Origin: a bacterium
Lineage (GTDB): Bacteria > Electryoneota > Electryoneia > Electryoneales > Electryoneaceae
Length of the DNA stretch: 64,000 bases
Assembly: GCA_020444265.1 (NCBI GenBank)
Contig: JAHLLH010000004.1
Coordinates: forward strand, 286,265-350,264
Direction of reading: 5' to 3'
Positions within the stretch are counted from its first letter, which is position 1. Each line of letters starts with the position of its first letter. A program made the translations under genes and the position numbers. Below, piece by piece: positions 27,093 to 34,623 of this stretch. The notes beneath the pieces were generated by a model that worked only from the letters and a program-made list of their open reading frames with translations, was not told the origin of the DNA and ran no database searches.

Positions 27093-28459
27093 TTCGCATA
27101 GTGATTTGCTACGTGACGCTGCTGCTGCTGCCACCACTCTCCTTCGCGCTCGACCCGAACCCGACGGTCACCGGGGCACGATCCATGGCGATGGGCGGTG
27201 CCTGGTATGCAGCAGGGTATGGGTCCGAAGTGGTCGAGGGCAACCCGGCGCTGTTGACGAGGTTTCAGCAGACGACTTTTTCAATTGAAGGGAATCGTTT
27301 TAACGGTTCTCTGTCCCAGGAATACCATGGTGGTTTTTTTGGAGATGATGTAAACACGGAAGCGAGGACCGATCCTCACACCTTGTTTTCGCGGGTCGGA
27401 CTTACGGTGACACGCGGTGGTGAAGGAAGACGCAGTTCATTTGGCATGCAACTGCGCCGTCCACTCACAAGGTCGATGCCCTATGTCCTCGATGATGGGA
27501 AAGGGGGACCATCCCTCCTCGTCCCCGCGCTCGCCTTCGAACCCTTGAAAGCCGTTTCGATTGGCGGTTCGTATACCTACCTGTTCGGTACCCTGAGAAA
27601 TGATTCAAACCAGAATCTTCCCCTTTTTGAACGTTCAGTCTGGCACCGTAACCCATCCGAAACGGAGTACGAGGGCCAATCCTGGATAGCCGGGCTGTCG
27701 ATTGACCTGGCACGTCTTCATCGCTCACTCCCCATCCAGATCGGAGTCCGTTATCAGCCGGAATGGGACTACAGGCTGATGATTCGAGAGGATGACTGGC
27801 ATACTGTGAATAATCATGGTGAACGGGTAACACGGGAAGGAGAGGACTTTGACATCCGTGTCGAGATGCCTGAGCGAATCGGTGGCGGTGTCGCGGTGAC
27901 TCTCTTTCGGCGCTTGACCTTGACCGGGGACATGGAGTGGTACGGTTGGGAGGGACCGCAAACCTTCCCCACCTCTTCCGGTCCAGTTGAACTGAATGAC
28001 TCACTCTCCTCTATTGCTCATACGCCAACCAGTTGGGGGAACACGGATCAAACCGGCTGGCGGGCAGGGTTCGAATACATGCTGGGCTCGAGCAAGCGGG
28101 CTCTTTCCCTGCGAGGAGGCTATCGGAAGGACGCGACAACAGGTGGGGCACGAACCGGACAGCTGCGGTTTGATGATCCTCACTTTGAGGGCCTGACTGA
28201 TCCGGAGGATATCTTCGGTGAAGTGGAGTGGCTGTTTTCCTGGCCCTCTGATGAGCCTTACTACAGCGAAGCGTGGTCGCTCGGGGTTGGCTTGCTTCTC
28301 GGGAATACGATGCTGGATATCGCGTGGACCTCACACACGGAGGTGTATCGCTACCTGTATGAAACACCTGATTTCGGGGGAGCGGGTGTTTTAGAGACGG
28401 TAGAACGGAACGAAGAAACTCGAGACATCTTCCTCGCGAGCTTCAGAATTGCCTTCTAG
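27089..28459 (+). CDS. Outer-membrane barrel protein, FadL/PorV-like (tandem copy 4)
   Basis: The last and longest of the set (456 residues) has signal VTLLLLPPLSFAL and the conserved GARSMAMGGAWYAAGYGSEV then EGNPALLTRF. Segments such as SLPIQIGVRYQPEWDYRLM and RIGGGVAVTLFRRLTLTGDM repeat the relatives' strand pattern, and the chain ends FLASFRIAF with a terminal Phe. It overlaps copy 3 by 4 bases and is followed by a perfect bidirectional terminator. The GNPAL block is kept in all four copies while the loops diverge strongly, consistent with different ligands or partners. Confidence 0.82.
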   Translation: MIRIVICYVTLLLLPPLSFALDPNPTVTGARSMAMGGAWYAAGYGSEVVEGNPALLTRFQQTTFSIEGNRFNGSLSQEYHGGFFGDDVNTEARTDPHTLFSRVGLTVTRGGEGRRSSFGMQLRRPLTRSMPYVLDDGKGGPSLLVPALAFEPLKAVSIGGSYTYLFGTLRNDSNQNLPLFERSVWHRNPSETEYEGQSWIAGLSIDLARLHRSLPIQIGVRYQPEWDYRLMIREDDWHTVNNHGERVTREGEDFDIRVEMPERIGGGVAVTLFRRLTLTGDMEWYGWEGPQTFPTSSGPVELNDSLSSIAHTPTSWGNTDQTGWRAGFEYMLGSSKRALSLRGGYRKDATTGGARTGQLRFDDPHFEGLTDPEDIFGEVEWLFSWPSDEPYYSEAWSLGVGLLLGNTMLDIAWTSHTEVYRYLYETPDFGGAGVLETVERNEETRDIFLASFRIAF

Positions 28460-28479
28460 CACAACAGGGGGGTGGAACG

Positions 28480-28509
28480 AAAATGGGCACCCTTCGGGGT
28501 GCCCATTTT
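28480..28509. terminator. Bidirectional terminator with UUCG tetraloop
   Basis: A perfect 13-bp stem, AAAATGGGCACCC (28480-28492) with GGGTGCCCATTTT (28497-28509), is closed by TTCG. A/T runs on both sides let it serve the plus-strand barrel operon and the minus-strand PLP-enzyme gene that converge here. Confidence 0.93.
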
Positions 28510-28556
28510 GTCTATCGATTGCCGTTCCGTCAGCCGTCCCGGCTAATACAGGTGAC

Positions 28557-29744
28557 TCAGAGGGGCGCACCCGCTTTTTTGCCCATCTGAGCGATCTCCT
28601 TCATCGCGTCGATGGCGGTGTCGATGTGTTCGGCAGTGGTGAAGGGGCCGAGCGAAAAACGCACGGTTCCGTGCAAGTCGAACGAGCCAATGCCCTCGTG
28701 CGCCTTGGGCGCGCACTGCAGGCCGGTACGTGTCGCGATGTTGTGGTCCACATCGAGCATGATGCCGACATTCATCGCCTCGACACCGGGCACGTTGATC
28801 GAAACCGTAGCGATATGGTTCTCGAGGTTGTCGCAACAGTAGAGCGTGATGTTGTCGATCGCCTTCAGTCCATCCACCAGCTTCCGGGTCAGCACCATCT
28901 CACGTTCATGAATTGCCGCTGGACCACCCTGTTCCTCGATCCACTGCTGACCGGCGAACAACCCCGCGACCCCCATCAGGTTCATCGTGCCGTACTCGAG
29001 ACGATAGGGGTACTCCGGCAGGTGGTAGGGGTAGGCGGAACGGACACCGGTGCCGCCGGCACGGGTCTGTGCGATATCAACATGGTCACGGACCACAATC
29101 ACACCGGTCCCGGTCGGGCCCATCAGCGCCTTGTGGCCGGTGGCGACCAGCACATCAATGTTCATCTCCTGCATGTTGATCGGGATGACCCCGGCGGTCT
29201 GGGATGCGTCGATCACAAATGTCGCTGGAGTCTCTTTGACGATTTTCCCGATGGCGGCGACATCCTGCACGGTTCCGATCACATTCGAGCCGTGATTAAC
29301 AATCACCAGCGTGGTGTTGCTTTTCATTGCGGAGCGGACTGCATCAGGCGAGACAAACCCCGCCTCGTCAAAGGGGAGCCAGGTGACTTCGATGACCCCG
29401 TCACGCTCCAGCTCGTTCAAGGGACGCAGCACGGAGTTGTGCTCTACACAAGTGCTGATGACATGGTCACCCTTCCGCACCAGTCCACGGATGATCAGGT
29501 TGAGCCCATCGGTGGCGTTGTGGCAGAAGACGGTTCGTTCCGGTGTGTCACCGTGGAAGAAGTCGTTCAGCAGGACGCGAGTTTTTTCAACGAGGTTGCC
29601 GGCATCAATCGCGGCGTCGAATCCGGAACGGCCCGGGTTGACCCCATTGTTCCGGTAAAAGTCGATCATGAAATCGTAGACCGAATCAGGTTTTGGCCAC
29701 GACGTAGCGGCGTTGTCCAGGTAAATCAACGACCCATTGTCCAT
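28557..29744 (-). CDS. Class V aminotransferase, cysteine desulfurase family
   Basis: This 395-residue PLP enzyme of the NifS/CsdA/SufS fold begins IYLDNAATSWPKPDSV. It has the cofactor-phosphate segment FCHNATDGLN, a His that stacks on PLP (EHNSVLRPL), Asp in FVIDASQTAG and the Schiff-base lysine in ATGHKALMGPTGTG. The likely catalytic Cys loop is RTGLQCAPKAHEGIG, which matches the subgroup often annotated as 'cysteine desulfurase family protein' rather than canonical SufS. It would release sulfur from cysteine, or act as a selenocysteine lyase. It is adjacent to an Fe-S (Rieske) gene but separated by 118 bases, so a functional link is only suggestive. Confidence 0.9.
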   Translation of the reverse strand: MDNGSLIYLDNAATSWPKPDSVYDFMIDFYRNNGVNPGRSGFDAAIDAGNLVEKTRVLLNDFFHGDTPERTVFCHNATDGLNLIIRGLVRKGDHVISTCVEHNSVLRPLNELERDGVIEVTWLPFDEAGFVSPDAVRSAMKSNTTLVIVNHGSNVIGTVQDVAAIGKIVKETPATFVIDASQTAGVIPINMQEMNIDVLVATGHKALMGPTGTGVIVVRDHVDIAQTRAGGTGVRSAYPYHLPEYPYRLEYGTMNLMGVAGLFAGQQWIEEQGGPAAIHEREMVLTRKLVDGLKAIDNITLYCCDNLENHIATVSINVPGVEAMNVGIMLDVDHNIATRTGLQCAPKAHEGIGSFDLHGTVRFSLGPFTTAEHIDTAIDAMKEIAQMGKKAGAPL

Positions 29745-29862
29745 CGGACTCCTCCCCCATGTCCGTTTAACGTCACTCGATCAGTGCTTGCTTGTGCAAG
29801 ATAGTGCGAGAGCTGGGGTTATGCACGGAGGGGAGAGGCGTTGATACTTGAAAGCTGCGTCT

Positions 29863-30294
29863 CTACTCGAAGTTTACGGTCAGGATGTCACCATCCCTTG
29901 TGATCGGAAATGACCTCAAATCTTTGGTCGCCGGGCCATGTGTCACATCGCCTGTGAGCGAGAAATGGGATCCATGACAGGGACAATCCAACGTCGCTCC
30001 AGCATGAACCGTGCACCCCTGGTGGGTGCAGAAGCTGTCGAGGGCATGGAAGCCGCTACTGGTATGGGTGACGATGAGGGGACGGCCCAACTGCGATCCA
30101 CCGATGGAAGCCGAGGTGTCCTCCTGTTCCAGGGCGGGGTAGTCCGCGAGGTCAATGTCAAAGGTGCCGCTGACACCAGAATAGTCCGGGCTGACCGGAT
30201 CTTCGCTGCAACCAATTCCAGTCAGGGTGAACAGCCCGACAACACCCAGCCTGGATGCTGTCACAAGAAAATGGCGTCGATTCTGCTTGTTCAT
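29863..30294 (-). CDS. Rieske [2Fe-2S] protein, Tat-exported lipoprotein
   Basis: The ATG at 30294, preceded by GGAGG, gives a 143-residue protein whose N-terminus has a twin-arginine motif (NRRHFLV), a hydrophobic stretch and a lipobox (TGIGC). It should therefore be folded with its cluster, exported by Tat and lipid-anchored. The Rieske ligands are canonical: CTHQGC and CPCHGSHF (two Cys and two His). The frame runs open to 30525, but that extension has no coding character. There is no partner cytochrome b gene here, so this is probably a periplasmic electron-transfer protein rather than a bc1 subunit. A terminator separates it from the YHS gene upstream. Confidence 0.92.
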   Translation of the reverse strand: MNKQNRRHFLVTASRLGVVGLFTLTGIGCSEDPVSPDYSGVSGTFDIDLADYPALEQEDTSASIGGSQLGRPLIVTHTSSGFHALDSFCTHQGCTVHAGATLDCPCHGSHFSLTGDVTHGPATKDLRSFPITRDGDILTVNFE

Positions 30295-30469
30295 GCCGCC
30301 TCCAAACAAAAGCCCTTCCGAGGCTGGCACAAGATGACTCCTCAGGCTGGGGGGACCAAGAGTCAGTCGTAGAATTGGGGAGATTTCGATTTGTTTGTGA
30401 CAGGTGCACGCCCTGGCCTGCGGAATGATCCGGACGATCATTTCAAACACTAGGATTCCCGGGTAGCTA

Positions 30470-30510
30470 GAAAAAAATGTAAAACGGGACATCCATTCCG
30501 GAGTCCCGTT
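30470..30510 (-). terminator. Rho-independent terminator after the YHS-domain gene
   Basis: AACGGGAC (30483-30490) pairs with GTCCCGTT (30503-30510). On the minus strand the stem is followed by TTTTAC and a seven-T run. It closes the Cys-rich/TonB/YHS transcription unit. Confidence 0.82.
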
Positions 30511-30539
30511 CCATTCTACAATCACGTACCAGGCTCAAA

Positions 30540-31016
30540 TCAGTCCATGCTGACATACTTTTCCGGATTTTTCCGGAAGGACTTCAGGGATCGTTTAGTG
30601 GAGAAATACCACCGCTTTCCATCCTTATCGAGGACCCGGGTGTTCTCTTCTACCGTGCCCTCGTCCCCGTTGACCGGATCTTTGAAGTGTTTCACACCCT
30701 TCGCATCGACCGTGGTCACATTGGCCGGCAGGTAAAGCTCGCCCAACCATTTATCTGGGTTCTTACGGAAGGGTCCCTGGCAGGGGGGGCAGCAGTGGTA
30801 GAAGGTGACACCATTCAGGACGGTGACGCCATCCTCATTGCCAACAACTCCCTCACCCTTCATCACCGGGCAGGTGAAGTACTTCCCGCCATCCGCTGTG
30901 GTCCAGACATTACCTTCGATAACCGTGTTCTCAAGTGGCTGCTCTTCCGCACGGGCAACACCCGCAAGAACTGCCAACGCCATCACCAGGACCGGAACAA
31001 TCATTTTGCGAAACAT
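30540..31016 (-). CDS. Exported double YHS/TRASH-type metal-binding protein
   Basis: The 158-residue protein has a Sec signal (IVPVLVMALAVLAGVARA) and two YHS-like modules. The first (about 43-95) carries the metal ligands: YFTCPVMKGEG, then GVTFYHCCPPCQGPFRKNP. The second (about 105-157) keeps the fold (KHFKDPVNGDEG, RWYFSTKRSLKSFRKNPEKY) but has Asp-Pro in place of Cys-Pro and no Cys, so it probably does not bind metal in the same way. YHS domains bind transition or heavy metals, notably copper. It lies 26 bases downstream of the TonB receptor gene in the same unit, so a periplasmic metal-carrier role is inferred. Confidence 0.87.
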   Translation of the reverse strand: MFRKMIVPVLVMALAVLAGVARAEEQPLENTVIEGNVWTTADGGKYFTCPVMKGEGVVGNEDGVTVLNGVTFYHCCPPCQGPFRKNPDKWLGELYLPANVTTVDAKGVKHFKDPVNGDEGTVEENTRVLDKDGKRWYFSTKRSLKSFRKNPEKYVSMD

Positions 31017-31042
31017 GGTCTATCTCCTAATGGAAAAGTCGT

Positions 31043-33259
31043 TTACTCACCAATTGTTGTACTCAGGCTCAGCAAGTAGGCCCGACCCAGCAGGGGGCCA
31101 TAGATCATCGCAGCATCAAACTGCTGAGCGCCTGTTGTCGGGTCTACCACCAGTGGGTTGTCCGGCTGGACGTAATCAAGCGCGTTTTTCACCGTTCCCG
31201 CCAGCGTGATCGCGCCCCAGCTCTTGCTCATCCCCAGGTCGAGAATCAGGTAGGTCGGAGAATCGCTCCGGCCTCGTCCTTCGGGTAGTGCCTGAGGTCC
31301 AAACAGGCTGCCTGTCACCTCGGCCATAACTCCGGGCCCGTTCCAGCGTTTCATCAAGGTCGAATTCGCGGTGAAACGGTTCTGAAGCTGGTTCAAATGC
31401 CAGCCTACGTTGTCACGGTACTGCACATCTGAAACCGTCCCGGAGAGATTCCAGCTCCAGCCATTTGAAAAGGCGAGGCTGTAGCTGATTTCGACTCCAC
31501 GTGAAAAGGCGTCTTCCGCATTGGTATAGCGTGTGGTGCCATCCTGGTGGCTGCCAAAGCTGAGTACGACCTTGTTGCGGAACGTCGTGTAGAAGGCGGT
31601 AATGTCCACATTCTGGCTGTAGCGGGCAGCGGGAAGGGCATGGTTGATGGTGAATGATCCGCCAAGATTCCGTTCGGCAACCAGATCATTGGGGACGACA
31701 ACATTGTCAAACCCTGCATGGACCGCTTTGTCGAGGCTGAAAATGGTGACCGGACGATACCCGGTTCCGCCAGCTAAAATGAAGGTCCAGTCGAATGCGG
31801 GCTGGAAACGGAGCGAAGCGCGAGGGGTCAGGACAACCCCATCGGCATCGTAGTGCTCGGTGAGCAGGCTTCCCTGGACAAGCCAGAAGGGGCCCGGGGT
31901 CCAGACATGACGAAGCTGCAGTCCGGGGACTCGAAACAGCTCGTCCGTCGAGTTCGCAAGTTGCAGGTTGTCGTCGTACTGGTCATACCGATACTCAAAC
32001 CCGACTTCTGTCTCATTCAGGGTTGACCAGGTGCGTTCTACCCCAACCCGTGATACGGCGAGGAGCTGATCGGCATCGTATTGAGTAATTCCGTACCAGG
32101 AATTCTGGCTGTGAGTCACAACGCCTGCGGTCGCCTCGAAGGTGTCGCGCTCATTAAGCTCTAAGGTGACAGCGGAGGATGCTTCGTAGCGATCCGTAAA
32201 GATTTCTCTGCCGTAGACACTGTCCGAACCACGGTCCGATTCGGTCCAGTTGGTCACCCCGGCAAACCGTCGCTCGGTGAAGTATCGTCCCCCGATACGG
32301 AACGTGCCCGTTTCACCAATCGGATTTCCAATCGACACCGATCCGCTGCCGCGATTGTACTGTGGGGAATCAGTGACGCTATCGTTGTTCTGGTCGAGCA
32401 TTCGTGGCTCGGCGCTGTAGTTGAGCGATATCCGGCCGGATGCTGCACCCAGCAGCGGGGTGCTGATCGAGGTGGAAAGGGTGTGCTGGAGGGTGCTGCT
32501 GCCCGCAAGATTGATATGTAGCCTCTTGCGATTGCCCACGTTACTCGAGACGAGGTTCACACTCCCCGCAACCGCACCGGCACCGCCACGATCCGAGCCG
32601 GACCCTTTAACCAGCTCGACACTTTCCAGGTCATTCACCGAGATACCATCGAAACCGTACAAGGCACCCAAGCCAGACATCAAGGGCAAGCCATCGACAC
32701 GGACTTCCGTGTAGGAAGGATCGAGCCCCTGCATTCCTATTCCTGCTGAACCGCAAAGGGCGCAGGGACGGGTATTCAGCCCGGTCTGTTTGGAGAGGGC
32801 ACTCAGCAGGCCACCATCATCACTGTTTTCCTGCAAGCGTTCCTGCCCGATCACTTCGGTGCGAACCGGTTCATCCACTGAAATGACGGCCGATTCACGT
32901 TCCGCCTTGAAAATGATGTCCTCGAGGGCGACCGGATCATAATCGAGTGTAATCTGAAGCGATCCCGAGGGTTCCCGTGGGATGGTAATAGGCTGCTCAA
33001 CCGTCAAGTAGCCGACCATCCGCACGATCAGAATGTACTCGCCCGGTTGTACACCATGAAGGTGGAACGTACCGTCGAGATCAGTCGAGGAACCAAACTT
33101 GGTGTCCTTCAGGAAGACATTGGCACCACTCAAGGGTTGGCCACCATCATCCACAACACGTCCATCCACTCCCTCGGCACGTGCTGTTGCGCTGCCAAAT
33201 GTGAACAAGGTTAAGAGGGTAATCCCCACGAGGGCATTACGTAACCGTACCGTAAACAT
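31043..33259 (-). CDS. TonB-dependent receptor with carboxypeptidase-regulatory-like domain and CxxC plug
   Basis: This 738-residue outer-membrane receptor has a signal peptide (LVGITLLTLFTFGSATARA) and an N-terminal CarboxypepD-reg-like domain (about 30-105: DGRVVDDGGQPLSGANVFL, GEYILIVRMVGYL). A plug follows (YTEVRVDGLPLMSG, ESVELVKGSGSD), then a 22-strand-type barrel ending in AYLLSLSTTIGE. The plug contains Cys-Ala-Leu-Cys (C166 and C169) just before GIGMQGLDPSYTEV, a rare feature that could bind metal. The start at 33259 follows GGAG; the frame extends five residues further. It sits between a Cys-rich exported peptide gene and a YHS-domain gene, so metal or metal-complex uptake is the best guess. 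Confidence 0.92.
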   Translation of the reverse strand: MFTVRLRNALVGITLLTLFTFGSATARAEGVDGRVVDDGGQPLSGANVFLKDTKFGSSTDLDGTFHLHGVQPGEYILIVRMVGYLTVEQPITIPREPSGSLQITLDYDPVALEDIIFKAERESAVISVDEPVRTEVIGQERLQENSDDGGLLSALSKQTGLNTRPCALCGSAGIGMQGLDPSYTEVRVDGLPLMSGLGALYGFDGISVNDLESVELVKGSGSDRGGAGAVAGSVNLVSSNVGNRKRLHINLAGSSTLQHTLSTSISTPLLGAASGRISLNYSAEPRMLDQNNDSVTDSPQYNRGSGSVSIGNPIGETGTFRIGGRYFTERRFAGVTNWTESDRGSDSVYGREIFTDRYEASSAVTLELNERDTFEATAGVVTHSQNSWYGITQYDADQLLAVSRVGVERTWSTLNETEVGFEYRYDQYDDNLQLANSTDELFRVPGLQLRHVWTPGPFWLVQGSLLTEHYDADGVVLTPRASLRFQPAFDWTFILAGGTGYRPVTIFSLDKAVHAGFDNVVVPNDLVAERNLGGSFTINHALPAARYSQNVDITAFYTTFRNKVVLSFGSHQDGTTRYTNAEDAFSRGVEISYSLAFSNGWSWNLSGTVSDVQYRDNVGWHLNQLQNRFTANSTLMKRWNGPGVMAEVTGSLFGPQALPEGRGRSDSPTYLILDLGMSKSWGAITLAGTVKNALDYVQPDNPLVVDPTTGAQQFDAAMIYGPLLGRAYLLSLSTTIGE

Positions 33260-33322
33260 GACTATCTCCGTCAAAAATCTAGAGGGTACCGACCCGTTTG
33301 GTCGGAGTACATCAACTCAGGA

Positions 33323-33673
33323 TCAGACGGAGGCTTGCGGAGGGTGGTCGAGCGAAAGGACAGCTGCTTCCGGGATGAAGGCCATGACTTCGGGGGTGAT
33401 GGCTTCTACACCATTCAAGTCTTGCAACCCGATTGTCGAAAGAATGCAGGCGCTCAGCTGCACATGAACGGTGCAGGAGCAGGAAATCAACGTCGTATCA
33501 GCAGGATTCCCACAGTCCATGTTCTCGCAGCAGGAGCAGTCATCACCGCAGCAGCTGTAGAGCGCACTGATGGATGGGGCTGGGGTGTCGGCGGGCAGAT
33601 AGAGCTGCCCGCTCGGCATCAACCCGATGCCGAGCAAGAGTAGAATAATCAGAGTGGTAAAACTCTTGCGCAC
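33323..33673 (-). CDS. Small exported cysteine-rich protein
   Basis: A GTG at 33673, preceded by AAGGAG at good spacing, opens a 116-residue product with a strong hydrophobic signal (FTTLIILLLLGIGLMPSG). The mature part has nine Cys, mostly in SCCGDDCSCCENMDCG and SCSCTVH, followed by a low-complexity region ending DHPPQA. The frame is open 57 bases further upstream, but that stretch lacks a ribosome site. It lies 63 bases upstream of the TonB receptor gene and probably starts its operon. The Cys clusters suggest metal binding or sensing in the periplasm. I do not recognise the family; it may be lineage-specific. Confidence 0.72.
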   Translation of the reverse strand: MRKSFTTLIILLLLGIGLMPSGQLYLPADTPAPSISALYSCCGDDCSCCENMDCGNPADTTLISCSCTVHVQLSACILSTIGLQDLNGVEAITPEVMAFIPEAAVLSLDHPPQASV

Positions 33674-33762
33674 GATCCTGCTCCTTGCATTCTCAAGTAC
33701 AAAGTAAGGCCGAAGTTGATGCAAGATCAAAGGACACGAAGTTTTGAGCGAGGCATTTCCTG

Positions 33763-34431
33763 CTAAACGGTGAGTAAGTCACGGATACTGTTCAGCCAAA
33801 GCTCAGGACTAACGGCGGAAAGCTTTCCCGGGTCACCGAATCCATATGCCGCCGCGGCAGCGGGACAACCGGCGGCGTGTGCGGCCTGAATGTCGGCAGG
33901 TGTATCGCCGATGAAGAGGGAGTCCGCTGCGGATGTGCCCAGTTGTTCGAGGGCGAGGTGGACCACATAGGGGTCTGGTTTGACAGGCTTGCCAAGGTCG
34001 GTTCCGCAGATCACATCCACATACCCGTCCAGCTTCAATCCCTTGACAACAAACTCCGCGGCTTCCTGGTATTTGGTTGTCGCAACCGCCAACTTGGCGC
34101 CCTGGCTGCGTAATGCTTCGAGGGTTTCCTGCACGCCGGGGTAAATCTTGATCCCGTCCGGAAAGTGGATGTCATGCCCGGCACGATAGGCCGCAAGCAT
34201 TTTCGCGAAGAGCTCCTCGTCCGGTCCCTCGCCTCGATCCTCGATCAGGTAGTGGTCGAAGATTTCGGTGAGGGGACGGCCGATCCAACCGTAGGTCGAT
34301 TCTGCCGGGATGCCGAAGATCCCAACCGCATTCAACGCAGCAACCAGACCCTCCCCGATCGGCATGCTGGAATCAGTCAGGGTGCCATCGAGGTCAAAGA
34401 TGTAGGCGGCGAAAGGGCTGCTCTGCGGCAT
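33763..34431 (-). CDS. HAD-family hydrolase, phosphoglycolate-phosphatase-like
   Basis: The 222-residue cytoplasmic HAD phosphatase has all four motifs: FDLDGTLTDSS (nucleophile and acid Asp), VATTKY (Thr), KPVKPDP (Lys) and FIGDTPADIQAA (metal Asp). The helical cap after motif I puts it in the subclass of Gph and PpaX. The likely substrate is a small phosphate ester such as 2-phosphoglycolate or pyrophosphate, but HAD specificity cannot be read from motifs. It lies 89 bases upstream of the Cys-rich gene on the same strand and could share its transcript. Confidence 0.92.
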   Translation of the reverse strand: MPQSSPFAAYIFDLDGTLTDSSMPIGEGLVAALNAVGIFGIPAESTYGWIGRPLTEIFDHYLIEDRGEGPDEELFAKMLAAYRAGHDIHFPDGIKIYPGVQETLEALRSQGAKLAVATTKYQEAAEFVVKGLKLDGYVDVICGTDLGKPVKPDPYVVHLALEQLGTSAADSLFIGDTPADIQAAHAAGCPAAAAAYGFGDPGKLSAVSPELWLNSIRDLLTV

Positions 34432-34623
34432 AAGCTCTCCTGGTTGGGATGAGGGGGCAAAATAGGGCGGGCAAGGGTGTCAGGCAAAGGAAGGATGCAT
34501 GGAGGTTCCAAGATACGTCCCTCCAATCAATCCGTCTCAATCTTTCCCACGTCAACCATTCGCTATGCGCAGACCCTATCTTTCTCATCTTGCATGAGCC
34601 GATCACGATTCTGGAGGAATGGA

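Noticed and set aside
33099..33643. Plus-strand frames over the Cys-rich and TonB genes
   Set aside because: They lie antisense to genes with clear export signals and domain structure and show no features of their own.
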